Shown piece after piece: positions 39,868-47,308 of a DNA stretch of 64,000 nucleotides. Numbering within the stretch: position 1 is the stretch's first letter; each line of letters opens with the position of its first letter. The notes beneath the pieces were generated by a model. That model did no database searches. It was not told the DNA's origin and saw only the letters and a list, made by a program, of their open reading frames with translations. Source of the DNA: UBA11098 sp041671525 (GTDB taxonomy: Bacteria > Patescibacteriota > Minisyncoccia > Moranbacterales > UBA2206); assembly GCA_041671525.1 (NCBI GenBank), contig JBAZBJ010000002.1, forward strand, positions 49,022 to 113,021, given 5' to 3'. Made by a program: the position numbers and the translations under genes.

Positions 39868-41094
39868 ATGAATAAACAATTTCCGGAAAATTTTTTGTGG
39901 GGCGTCGCGACTTCTTCTTATCAGATCGAAGGGGGGAATAATAATTCTGATTGGTGGGAGTGGGAGAAACAGGGGAAGGCGGACAATGAGTCCGGGCGCG
40001 CTTGTGATTATTGGAATCGCTACAAACAAGATCACGACCTGCTACAAGAGTTGGGGGTGAATAATTTTCGGTTATCCATCGAATGGGCGCGCGTCGAACC
40101 GGCGGAGGGGAAATTTGATCAGGAAGCTATCCAGCACTACCGGGAAATTTTTGCGGACTTAAAAAGACGTGGCATCCGGACGCAGGTAACTTTGTGGTGG
40201 TGGACCAGCCCGATCTGGTTTCAGGAAAAATATGGTTGGCATAAAAAAAATTCCGTGGAAGTTTTTGCCAGATATGTCGAAAAAATGACGCAAGAATTGG
40301 GCGACTTGATCGATATGTTCACGACCTTCAACGAACCGATGGTGCCGCTGGGCCAGGGTTTTTTGGGCGGAGTGTTTCCGCCAGGCTTTCGTAATCCTTG
40401 TAAATTTTTGCGCGCGGTGAATCATTTGGCCGCGGCACATCGCGAGGCGTACAAAATTATTCATGCAATCAAACCGGAAGCGCAAGTCGGCATCACATAT
40501 TTGTATAATTGGTATGAGTCTGAAGGTTTTGGTTTACTACTGAATACGATTAACCGAATCGCGCAATGGTATCGGATCGGTTTGCTGGGCAACAAGATAA
40601 AAGGTTACCAAGATTATGTCGGCGTGAATTATTATCGCTTGGGCAAGATTAAATTCAATTGGCGGAATATCCGGATGGATGCGCGTAACCAGACGTATTG
40701 GGGATTTACGATCGAGGAGGATGAGAGCAACGTGATGAAGTGGATTACGTATCCACAAGGGATTTATCATGTTTTGAAAGAAGCCAGCGCGAAATTTAAA
40801 CTGCCGATCTATATCACGGAAAATGGCGGTCCGACGCGGGCCGGCCTGGAAGATGTGGAGCGGATAAAATTTATCCAAGAGCATCTGGCTTTTGTGCGCC
40901 AAGCTATCACCGAGGGTGTTGATGTGCGCGGCTATAATTTTTGGTCGCTGATGGATAATTTGGAATGGCTATATGGCTATGAACCGAAGTTTGGCCTGAT
41001 TGAAATGGATTACCAAACCTTGGAACGCAAACCGCGCCGAAGTTTTTATGCGTACAAGGAGATAATTGAAAATAATGGGATTGAAAGGGGATAA
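39868..41094 (+). CDS. Glycoside hydrolase family 1 enzyme (beta-glucosidase-like)
   Basis: This 408-residue GH1 protein starts FPENFLWGVATSSYQIEGG. It has the acid/base TFNEP (Glu156), the nucleophile ITENGG (Glu318) and the C-terminal LMDNLEWLYGYEPKFGL. Retaining GH1 enzymes cleave beta-glucosides, -galactosides or 6-phospho sugars; the specificity is not clear. It is shorter than the usual 440-480. A TAAAAT hexamer ends 6 nt before the ATG, so it is probably leaderless. The last codons (NNGIERG) lie in the purine-rich start of the repeat element that follows. Confidence 0.93.
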   Translation: MNKQFPENFLWGVATSSYQIEGGNNNSDWWEWEKQGKADNESGRACDYWNRYKQDHDLLQELGVNNFRLSIEWARVEPAEGKFDQEAIQHYREIFADLKRRGIRTQVTLWWWTSPIWFQEKYGWHKKNSVEVFARYVEKMTQELGDLIDMFTTFNEPMVPLGQGFLGGVFPPGFRNPCKFLRAVNHLAAAHREAYKIIHAIKPEAQVGITYLYNWYESEGFGLLLNTINRIAQWYRIGLLGNKIKGYQDYVGVNYYRLGKIKFNWRNIRMDARNQTYWGFTIEEDESNVMKWITYPQGIYHVLKEASAKFKLPIYITENGGPTRAGLEDVERIKFIQEHLAFVRQAITEGVDVRGYNFWSLMDNLEWLYGYEPKFGLIEMDYQTLERKPRRSFYAYKEIIENNGIERG

Positions 41095-41280
41095 AGGGTG
41101 AAAAGGGCGTGCCCAACCTTCAGTCCTAACTTTCAACTCAGTCCCAACCCTCAGTCCCAACCCTCAGTCCCAACCCTCAGTCCCAACCTTTAACTTAGTC
41201 GCTAATCCCAACCACTAACCCAACCACTAACCCAACCACTAACCCCTTACTCCCTTTAAGCCCCTTAATCCCCTTAAATT
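41085..41280. repeat. Purine-rich/pyrimidine-rich tandem repeat element
   Basis: A G/A-rich start (about 41085-41107; GATAAAGGGTGAAAAGGG) is followed by C/T-rich tandem units: CAGTCCCAACCCT about four times (41139-41190), CCACTAACCCAA about three times, then CCCCTTAA units. It strongly resembles the insert inside the next gene. Confidence 0.75.
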
Positions 41281-41282
41281 TT

Positions 41283-42017
41283 ATGCTAAAACCATCGCGC
41301 CAGCCATATGGCTTCAAAAATCTTTTGGCTTATAAAAAAGCTGAAGAGTTACAGATGGAATGCTCGCGTCTCACTGCGCAATTTCCAAAACAAAAAACGC
41401 TGATAGCGCTCGCTGACCAGATGGATCGTTCCGCGCGTTCAACCAAGCAGAACATCGTTGAGGGTTGGAAAAGAAATTCAACCAAAGAATATTATGATTT
41501 TTTGGGATTTTCCATCGGCGCTAATACGGAATTGGAAGAGGATTGCAATGATGTTTGGAGAGGAGCGTATCCGGGATTAATGGGAATACGGGGTGTAATG
41601 GGAGAAGTAAAGGGTGAAAAGGGTTTAATGGGAGAAGGGGAAATAATGAATAAAAGGGATGTAATGGGAGAAAAGGGGATAATGGAAGGCTCTCCATCCT
41701 CTCCAGGCCTAAGCCCCTTAACCCTCTTAAACCCTTTAATTCTTTTAGATATTGAGAAAATTCCTTTTTACCCTCTCGACAGAAATCTTCCTCCCATCAT
41801 CCAATTGAAATTGCGCTGCAAGGAATTAAATTATCTATTATACAAATTGCAAAAAGCGCTGGAAAACAAAATGCGGCAGGAAAAAACTCTGTCAGTCGGA
41901 GACATGGCCAGAGATCGCTTGCAGGAAATGGATAATAATAAAAAGCACGGCGCGGATTTTTTAGAAGAGTATGGCTTGAAGCAGCTTGAAAACGGACAGG
42001 TTGTTGCCAAAGAATAA
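41283..42017 (+). CDS. Four-helix-bundle (S23/IVS-type) protein with a large repeat insert
   Basis: This 244-residue protein has two halves of a four-helix-bundle (23S rRNA intervening-sequence/Avd-like family; usually about 115-130 residues): FKNLLAYKKAEELQM...TKQNIVEGWKRNSTKEYYDFL (about residues 10-95) and IIQLKLRCKELNYLLYKLQKALE (about 172-195). They are split by about 60 residues of GVMGE.KGEKGLMGE type and Pro/Leu-rich sequence (about 99-158) coded by repeat DNA. The family's role is unclear. The insert lies between helices, so folding may survive. It overlaps the next gene by about 14 nt. Confidence 0.8.
   Translation: MLKPSRQPYGFKNLLAYKKAEELQMECSRLTAQFPKQKTLIALADQMDRSARSTKQNIVEGWKRNSTKEYYDFLGFSIGANTELEEDCNDVWRGAYPGLMGIRGVMGEVKGEKGLMGEGEIMNKRDVMGEKGIMEGSPSSPGLSPLTLLNPLILLDIEKIPFYPLDRNLPPIIQLKLRCKELNYLLYKLQKALENKMRQEKTLSVGDMARDRLQEMDNNKKHGADFLEEYGLKQLENGQVVAKE
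41577..41757. repeat. In-frame copy of the purine/pyrimidine repeat element
   Basis: The first half is purine-rich (TAATGGGAGAA, GTAAAGGGTGAAAAGGG); the second half is pyrimidine-rich (CCCCTTAACCCTCTTAAACCC). This gives a long imperfect inverted repeat inside the four-helix-bundle gene. Confidence 0.7.
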
Positions 42018-42594
42018 AAAAATATCCGACTTGCAAAAGAAAATAAAAATAAACAACAAGGAAATAAATTACACGCTGAAAAGGCGGCGAGGCTCGCGCA
42101 GCGTGCGGCTGGCGGTCTATCCGGATGGAGCTTTTGTGGTAACCGCGCCAAAATGGTATCCTGTGTATGTGATCAAACGCTTTTTGGAAGAGAAAGCTGA
42201 TTGGATCTTTGAGAAACTGAAGAATGTTGATTTTCAGGCGTTGGCAGACAATAAAAAAGCATCCAGTGCAAAATATAAAAGCCAAAAAGAATTTGCCCGC
42301 GCCGTCATCAACAGCCGTCTGGAGTTTTTCAACCGCGTCTATGGTTTCGCATATAAACGAGTCTCTATCAAAGATCAGAAAACGTGCTGGGGTAGCTGCA
42401 GTCGCAAAAAAAATCTGAATTTCAGTTATCGCGTGGCGACCTTGTCGGAAGAATTGCGCGACTATGTGGTGGTGCACGAACTGTGTCATTTGCAAGAACT
42501 CAATCATGGTCATAATTTTTGGAAGCTAGTTAGTGAGACAGTGCCTAACCATAAAGAATTGAGAAAAAAATTAAAAACGCAAACTAAGCTATGA
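42004..42594 (+). CDS. YgjP-like (DUF45) metallopeptidase family protein
   Basis: This protein of about 196 residues matches the YgjP/M48-like metal-dependent family. It has LKRRRGSRSVRLAVYPDG, the middle helix pair, KTCWGSCSRKKNLNFSYR and the zinc site HELCHLQELNHGHNFW. Family members are putative proteases or nucleotide-associated proteins of unclear substrate. There is no ATG near the N-terminus; TTG codons at 41986, 42001, 42004 and 42031 are candidates, and 42004 is a compromise. The 3' end shares an ATGA overlap with the DMT transporter, so they are translationally coupled. Confidence 0.78.
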   Translation: MPKNKKISDLQKKIKINNKEINYTLKRRRGSRSVRLAVYPDGAFVVTAPKWYPVYVIKRFLEEKADWIFEKLKNVDFQALADNKKASSAKYKSQKEFARAVINSRLEFFNRVYGFAYKRVSIKDQKTCWGSCSRKKNLNFSYRVATLSEELRDYVVVHELCHLQELNHGHNFWKLVSETVPNHKELRKKLKTQTKL

Positions 42595-43526
42595 GTTGGA
42601 TTCTGATCGCCATCGGTGCATATTTCTTGGTCGCGCTGGAGATTATTCTGGATAAGTTCATGCTGTCTTCCAAACGCGTCTCGCATCCGGCCGTGTATGC
42701 TTTTTATTCCGGCGTTTTGAGTCTGACCACCCTTTTGATTTTTGCGCCTTTCGGCTTTCACCTGATCAGTTTGGGGAGCGCGCTCCTGTCGCTGGCCGCC
42801 GGGCTGATTTTCACCTATGGGATCCTGTGTTTGTTTTTTGCGATCAACAAGAGTGAAGCCAGTCAGGCCATTCCGGTGGTCGGCGCCATGATCCCGCTGA
42901 CGACCTACTTTTTGTCCCTGATTTTTTTAGATGAAAATTTACAAAGACACCAACTTTTGGGTGTATTCGTGCTGATCGTGGGCGGCCTGCTGATCTCTTT
43001 TGACCTGCCACTCAAAATAAACAAGAAGAAATTTTTTGCCGGTTTTTACTATTCGCTTGGCGCGGGAATCCTTCTGGCGATCGCCTTCACTTCATTCAAA
43101 CATTTCTACGAACAGGACAATTTTTTGAATGTTTTCATCTGGACGCGGATGGGCTTGTTTATTGGCGCGCTGACTTTGCTGGCTACGCCGGCCTGGCGGC
43201 GGATCATCCGAGGTTCGTTTGGCGGACTGAAAAAGGGACAAGCCGAACAAAAAAGCAATCTCAAGACCAGCCTGCTCTTTGTCGCGAACAAAGCGCTGGG
43301 CGGGACGGGTTCGATCCTGACCAATTGGGCAATCTCCTTGGGCAGCGTGACAATCGTCAATGCTTTGGTCTCGACGGAATATGCTTTCATTCTTCTGCTC
43401 GGCATCATTTTTTCCGTCCGGTTCCCGCGAATTTTTCAGGAAAAGCGCGACGTGAAAAGTGTACTGGAAAAAATCGTGGCCATCCTTTTGATCACGACCG
43501 GCGTGGTGTTGATCTCGCTAAAATAA
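42591..43526 (+). CDS. EamA/DMT-superfamily transporter
   Basis: This 311-residue membrane protein has about ten hydrophobic segments in two EamA halves (about 1-140 and 150-310). The first half has NKSEASQAIPVVGAMIPLTTYFLSLIFLDE, the second NALVSTEYAFILLLGIIFS. The family exports metabolites, amino acids or nucleotide sugars; the substrate is unknown. Its ATG overlaps the stop of the upstream gene (ATGA), indicating co-translation. Confidence 0.85.
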   Translation: MSWILIAIGAYFLVALEIILDKFMLSSKRVSHPAVYAFYSGVLSLTTLLIFAPFGFHLISLGSALLSLAAGLIFTYGILCLFFAINKSEASQAIPVVGAMIPLTTYFLSLIFLDENLQRHQLLGVFVLIVGGLLISFDLPLKINKKKFFAGFYYSLGAGILLAIAFTSFKHFYEQDNFLNVFIWTRMGLFIGALTLLATPAWRRIIRGSFGGLKKGQAEQKSNLKTSLLFVANKALGGTGSILTNWAISLGSVTIVNALVSTEYAFILLLGIIFSVRFPRIFQEKRDVKSVLEKIVAILLITTGVVLISLK

Positions 43527-43531
43527 AATTC

Positions 43532-43682
43532 ACCCTGTTAAATAAATTTTGCCTGCCTATCGACAGGCAGGTTGGGCAAAATTAAGATTTGAGAAAAAAC
43601 AGGATAATTTGTAAATTAAATATAACTATAAGAAATAAGTTGTTTCTATAAAAAAATAGACTCAAATCTTATTTAACAGGGT
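43532..43682. mobile_element. MITE-like element with 22-bp inverted repeats, disrupted by a small palindrome
   Basis: The right arm (43661-43682) begins CTCAAATC and ends CAGGGT. Its complement appears at the left as two blocks, ACCCTGTTAAATAA (43532-43545) and GATTTGAG (43586-43593), separated by a 37-bp palindromic element plus TAA. The whole is about 150 bp, AT-rich inside, non-coding, and lies between two co-directional genes. Confidence 0.7.
43546..43582. repeat. Nested palindromic repeat with TAA duplication
   Basis: Outer arms ATTTTGCC/GGCAAAAT enclose CCTGCCT-ATCGAC-AGGCAGG. TAA flanks it on both sides (43543-43545 and 43583-43585), as expected for a target duplication. Confidence 0.65.
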
Positions 43683-43684
43683 AA

Positions 43685-44704
43685 ATGCTCGGGAGTTTGA
43701 TTAAAAAAATTTTTAAAATAGCGGCGCTGCTGGCCTTGATTTTGATTTCATTGGTACTGGCTTTTTTGCTGTATATCAACTTGCCGGTCGGCGCGGCAAA
43801 AACGCCGGTGGATCTGGGCATCACGTTTTCTTCTCGCTACGCTTCCGACATTAATCTGGATTGGAAAGAAAATTTCAGCGCCATCCTGGATGATCTGCAG
43901 GTCAAGAAAATCCGCATCCCGGTCTATTGGGATTTGGTGGAGCCGCAGGAAGGGGAATACGCTTTTGCTGATCTGGATTGGCAACTGCAGGAAGCGCGCA
44001 AAAGGAATGCCGAGATAATCCTGGTGGTCGGGCAAAAAGTGCCACGCTGGCCGGAATGTTTCATCCCGGAGTGGACCAATCAGGACATTGAGAAAAAGAA
44101 AGTTGCGTTGCTGCAATATATTGCCACAACAGTAAAGCGCTATCAAGATAATCCGGCGGTCAAATATTGGCAAGTGGAAAATGAACCTTTTTTGAATTTT
44201 GGTATTTGTCCGCCACTGGATGTTGCGCTCTTGGATAGTGAGATCGAATTGGTACGCAAATTGGATCCGAGCCGAAAGGTCATTGTGACTGACAGCGGTG
44301 AGCTCAGCTTATGGTATCAAGCGGCTTCGCGGGCGGATATTTTTGGCACCACGATGTATCGCACCATCTGGAAAGAAGGCCTCGGCTATTTTGATTATCC
44401 GATCGGGCCGCGTTTTTTCCAGGTGAAGCACGAATTCGTTAAGTTTATGATCAACCAGGATGCGGCCATCGTGATTGAGCTGCAGGCCGAGCCCTGGATT
44501 AATGGTTGGACCACCAGCGGCGCGCTCTCCGAACAATTCAAATCCATGAACCCGGAAAAACTCCAGGAAAATGTGGAATTTGCCAAGGCGGTCGGGTTTC
44601 CGGAGGTCTATCTGTGGGGAGCGGAATGGTGGTATTGGTTAAAAACTACGCAAGACCATCCGGAGCTGTGGGACACCGCCAAAGAACTGTTTGCCGGTCA
44701 GTAG
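43685..44704 (+). CDS. Membrane-anchored TIM-barrel glycosidase-like protein
   Basis: This 339-residue protein has an N-terminal TM helix (about residues 9-31) and a TIM-barrel resembling GH5/GH39/GH42 enzymes. It has KIRIPVYWDLVEPQEGEY, WQVENEPF with the likely acid/base Glu, and VIELQAEPW with the likely nucleophile Glu. It should hydrolyse extracellular beta-glycans, but the substrate is unclear. It starts right after the MITE-like element, whose terminal repeat ends 2 nt before the ATG, so that element probably carries its expression signals. Confidence 0.8.
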   Translation: MLGSLIKKIFKIAALLALILISLVLAFLLYINLPVGAAKTPVDLGITFSSRYASDINLDWKENFSAILDDLQVKKIRIPVYWDLVEPQEGEYAFADLDWQLQEARKRNAEIILVVGQKVPRWPECFIPEWTNQDIEKKKVALLQYIATTVKRYQDNPAVKYWQVENEPFLNFGICPPLDVALLDSEIELVRKLDPSRKVIVTDSGELSLWYQAASRADIFGTTMYRTIWKEGLGYFDYPIGPRFFQVKHEFVKFMINQDAAIVIELQAEPWINGWTTSGALSEQFKSMNPEKLQENVEFAKAVGFPEVYLWGAEWWYWLKTTQDHPELWDTAKELFAGQ

Positions 44705-44706
44705 TT

Positions 44707-44715
44707 CTGATATAA
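44707..44715 (+). promoter_or_regulatory. Extended -10 (TGA-TATAAT)
   Basis: It lies 26 nt before the L,D-transpeptidase ATG, so a short leader is expected. Confidence 0.5.
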
Positions 44716-44741
44716 TCAAGTGACTGCTTTGTAGATAAAAT

Positions 44742-45881
44742 ATGGTCAGAAAATTTAAAAAATCTCTCAAAATATTCTTGTTGCTGCTGATTGTGATCAT
44801 CGGTTTTTTGGGCGCGGCCTACGGTCTTCAGGCACAGTTTCAGATTGTCAAAACGGAGGTCAGTTTGGAAAAAAGGGTGGAAGTCGCTCCCGATGAGTCG
44901 GTAGTCGTGGATTTTTCTTTTCCGGTTTTGTCGAGCGATTACGCCAACGGCATAAAAATCAGTCCGACTACGGGTGTGAATTTTCAATGGGAAAATAGTG
45001 GCAAATTGAAAATAACTCCGCAAAAATTTTGGTCGCCGGAAACAAGCTATCAAATTACATTGCCGCAGGGAGGCGTGACGTTGGTGCTTTCTCAGATAGA
45101 GCAACAACAGCTGAATTTCTCGACGGTCAGCTATCCGCGAGTGGTGGCAATGTCGCCGGCTCAAGGCGCCCAAGAAGTTTTGTTGGATATGGAAGCGCCG
45201 ATCGTGGTGGATTTTGACAAGTCCACCCAAGGCTTTTTTATAAAGTTTATGGTGGATCCGTGGAGTGACATCGCGTATCAGAACAATCCGGACAAAACCG
45301 AATTCCGATTGCTGCCCAAAGAAAGTGTGCGCGACGGTCAGCAATACAACGTCAAAATTTATATCAAATATGCTCAGGCGCCGGATGCGGATTATGTGCC
45401 GATTTATGAGAGCAATTTTGAAACCTTTTCCCCGGCCAGCGTGGTGTGGGAAAAAAATTATGAGTTGCGTCTGGTACAAGCCAAAAAATATGCACGCGCC
45501 AAAATCACCGCCGGGAAATATATCGACATCAATCTGTCCGCCCAGGTCATGACTATTTTTCAAGAAGGCAAAGCTCTGAATGCGTATATGATTTCCTCCG
45601 GCAAACGTGGCATGGACACGCCGAAAGGCACTTTCAAAATTGAAAACAAAACGCCGCGCGCCTGGTCCAAAGAATATGGTTTGTACATGCCCAACTGGAT
45701 GGCGATCGTCCCGAGTGGTAAATTCGGCATCCACGAGCTGCCGGAGTGGCCAGGTGGTTATAAAGAAGGAGCGGCTCATTTGGGGACGCCGGTTTCTCAC
45801 GGTTGCGTCCGCTTGGGTGTCGGCGCGGCCAAGACCGTCTATGATTTTGCGCCGATCGGCACGCCGGTGGTGATTTATTAG
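44742..45881 (+). CDS. L,D-transpeptidase (YkuD) with Ig-like domains
   Basis: This 379-residue protein has an N-terminal TM helix (about residues 10-30), Ig-like/SbsA_Ig-type domains (about 40-230) and a YkuD domain (about 255-379). The catalytic motif is SHGCVRLG with Cys355 and the upstream HELP. It forms 3-3 cross-links in peptidoglycan or attaches proteins to it, outside the membrane. The Ig-like domains are a common spacer in CPR enzymes of this type. Confidence 0.9.
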   Translation: MVRKFKKSLKIFLLLLIVIIGFLGAAYGLQAQFQIVKTEVSLEKRVEVAPDESVVVDFSFPVLSSDYANGIKISPTTGVNFQWENSGKLKITPQKFWSPETSYQITLPQGGVTLVLSQIEQQQLNFSTVSYPRVVAMSPAQGAQEVLLDMEAPIVVDFDKSTQGFFIKFMVDPWSDIAYQNNPDKTEFRLLPKESVRDGQQYNVKIYIKYAQAPDADYVPIYESNFETFSPASVVWEKNYELRLVQAKKYARAKITAGKYIDINLSAQVMTIFQEGKALNAYMISSGKRGMDTPKGTFKIENKTPRAWSKEYGLYMPNWMAIVPSGKFGIHELPEWPGGYKEGAAHLGTPVSHGCVRLGVGAAKTVYDFAPIGTPVVIY

Positions 45882-45914
45882 TTGGTAGTTTTTAGTTTGT
45901 AGTTGGTAGAGCAT
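45881..45914. repeat. TTGGTAG/TTTGTAG low-complexity repeat
   Basis: TTGGTAG, TTTTTAG, TTTGTAG, TTGGTAG units after the L,D-transpeptidase gene. Confidence 0.6.
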
Positions 45915-45918
45915 TTGG

Positions 45919-45989
45919 AATTTTTCCAAAGCTTGGCTTTAGAGAATTTTCCTGTAGGGGAGCGAAAAGCCGAGCTTTAGGAAAAATTT
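45919..45989. repeat. Degenerate CCTAAAGC-type inverted repeat
   Basis: TTTTTCCAAAGCTTGGCTTT pairs imperfectly with AAAAGCCGAGCTTTAGGAAAAA about 45 nt away, related to the CCTAAAGC palindrome family. Confidence 0.55.
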
Positions 45990-46016
45990 GCGGGATTCAA
46001 GTTGGGGAAAATGTGC

Positions 46017-46022
46017 TATAAT
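46017..46022 (+). promoter_or_regulatory. Extended -10 (TGTGC-TATAAT)
   Basis: It lies about 70 nt upstream of the small membrane protein gene; the leader includes a CCTGCCTGCC/GGCAGGCAGG palindrome (46048-46067). Confidence 0.6.
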
Positions 46023-46047
46023 TTAATTAGAGCAGTAACTAAAAACC

Positions 46048-46067
46048 TGCCTGCCGGCAGGCAGGCT
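46048..46067. repeat. CCTGCC palindrome
   Basis: A perfect 10-bp-arm palindrome of the same family as those at 43553 and 38646. Confidence 0.75.
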
Positions 46068-46091
46068 AAAAACTAGAGCGGAGGTGTTTGT

Positions 46092-46268
46092 ATGAACATG
46101 AAAAGTAAATCTGACGTTTTGGTAATCCTTTCGATTATCGCGGTTGTTTTGGCAGCCGTTGATTTTCTTGGCAATATGGCCGTTGTTGGTTTGGCTGGAA
46201 CACAGTGGATTCTGATTGGTATCGTTTTGGCGATCTACGCCCTGTATTTCAAAGCTAGAGGAATGTAG
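46092..46268 (+). CDS. Small two-TM membrane protein (58 aa)
   Basis: The frame starts MNMKSKSDVLVILS and ends FKARGM before TAG at 46266-46268. It has two hydrophobic segments (about residues 8-28 and 36-52) joined by a short MAVVGLAGTQ loop. It has a clear Shine-Dalgarno (GGAGGTG at 46080-46086), a promoter and a terminator. No family is recognised. Confidence 0.65.
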   Translation: MNMKSKSDVLVILSIIAVVLAAVDFLGNMAVVGLAGTQWILIGIVLAIYALYFKARGM

Positions 46269-46293
46269 TCACTCTCGGTGATTAGAAAAAATG

Positions 46294-46318
46294 ACAAGCT
46301 GTAATGGCTTGTTTTTTT
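46294..46318 (+). terminator. Intrinsic terminator
   Basis: ACAAGC/GCTTGT around TGTAATG, then a T run. Confidence 0.8.
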
Positions 46319-46355
46319 CTTGCTGACCTTACGGGCTATTCCATAAAGCTATTTG

Positions 46356-46364
46356 TGGTATAAT
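46356..46364 (+). promoter_or_regulatory. Extended -10 (TGG-TATAAT), leaderless promoter
   Basis: The hexamer ends 6 nt before the ATG at 46371. Confidence 0.65.
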
Positions 46365-46370
46365 TCAGGC

Positions 46371-47072
46371 ATGACAACAAAGAAAACCAAACTGGCAGTT
46401 TTTGACATCGATGGCACGATTTTTCGCAAGAATCTGGCGTTTGAGTTGATCAATGAGTTGGCCTGGATGAAAGTTTTTGAAAAGAGCGTCCGCAATGAAT
46501 TAACTAAACTCTATACTAGGTGGTTGGACCACAAAGGCACCTATGAGGATTATCGCAAGGCGCTGGTAAAATTGTATTACGAAAATATCACCGGTTGCAC
46601 TAAGTTGGAAGTCGTGGAGGCGAGCAAGATTGTTGTGCCGTTTTTCAAAGATCGGACGTACGTTTTTGCCAACGATTTGATCAAAAAATTGAAAGCCGAA
46701 AATTATGCTATCATTGCAATCTCTGGTTCGCCCTTGGAAATTGTGGAGGAATATAATAAACATCTGAAATTTGACGCGGTCTTTGGCAGTGTGTATGAAG
46801 TGAATGATACCGGACACTATACCGGTTCATCGGTTTTTGAACCGACCAAGGATAAGGGTCAAGTCGTACGCCAATACATCGCGGAAAAAGGTCTGAATCT
46901 GGAAGGATCCTATGGAATCGGAGACACGGAATCGGATGCTTCCTTTTTGGAAATCGTGGAAAGTCCGATCGCTTTCAATCCAAATGACAATTTGAAAAAA
47001 ATCGCGGAAGAAAATGGATGGCGGATCGTGGTGGAGAAGAAGGATGTCATTTATGAAATAAATAAAAAATAA
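46371..47072 (+). CDS. HAD-superfamily phosphatase (SerB/PSP-like, IB type)
   Basis: This 233-residue protein has motif I FDIDGTIF (Asp12, Asp14), motif II AISGSP and motif IV IGDTESDASFLE, with a helical cap between motifs I and II as in HAD-IB enzymes (phosphoserine phosphatase-like). The substrate is unknown. The ATG at 46371 is favoured over the upstream in-frame ATG (46353) because the latter would overlap the -10 element. Confidence 0.87.
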   Translation: MTTKKTKLAVFDIDGTIFRKNLAFELINELAWMKVFEKSVRNELTKLYTRWLDHKGTYEDYRKALVKLYYENITGCTKLEVVEASKIVVPFFKDRTYVFANDLIKKLKAENYAIIAISGSPLEIVEEYNKHLKFDAVFGSVYEVNDTGHYTGSSVFEPTKDKGQVVRQYIAEKGLNLEGSYGIGDTESDASFLEIVESPIAFNPNDNLKKIAEENGWRIVVEKKDVIYEINKK

Positions 47073-47089
47073 TCAATTAAGTTAGAAAT

Positions 47090-47278
47090 ATGTTTTTTGG
47101 ATTATTACTAATTGCATTTGGAATTTTTTTGGGTTGGTTGGTCTTGGATTTTGTATTGATTTCCGGGGCAAATATCCATGACTTTGGTGATAAATGGGTC
47201 AAGAGAACTCTTTGGCTTTGGCTGCCGATCCATGCCCTGCTGAGATTGTTCAAGGAAGTGATCTTGAAGAAAAAATAA
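47090..47278 (+). CDS. Small membrane protein, hypothetical
   Basis: This 62-residue protein has one long TM segment (about residues 2-28, FFGLLLIAFGIFLGWLVLDFVLISG) and a basic, Trp-containing amphipathic tail (KWVKRTLWLWLPIHALLRLF). It starts 17 nt after the HAD gene. I do not recognise a family. Confidence 0.55.
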   Translation: MFFGLLLIAFGIFLGWLVLDFVLISGANIHDFGDKWVKRTLWLWLPIHALLRLFKEVILKKK

Positions 47279-47308
47279 GCCTTTAAAAACAAAACAAAAA
47301 TAAACTTT

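Noticed and set aside
41139..41240. CRISPR-like array from the CAGTCCCAACCCT tandem units
   Set aside because: Units are contiguous without unique spacers and no cas genes are present; this is a simple tandem repeat.
41283..42017. Diversity-generating retroelement accessory (Avd) gene
   Set aside because: Four-helix-bundle proteins include Avd, but there is no reverse transcriptase or template/variable repeat in the window.
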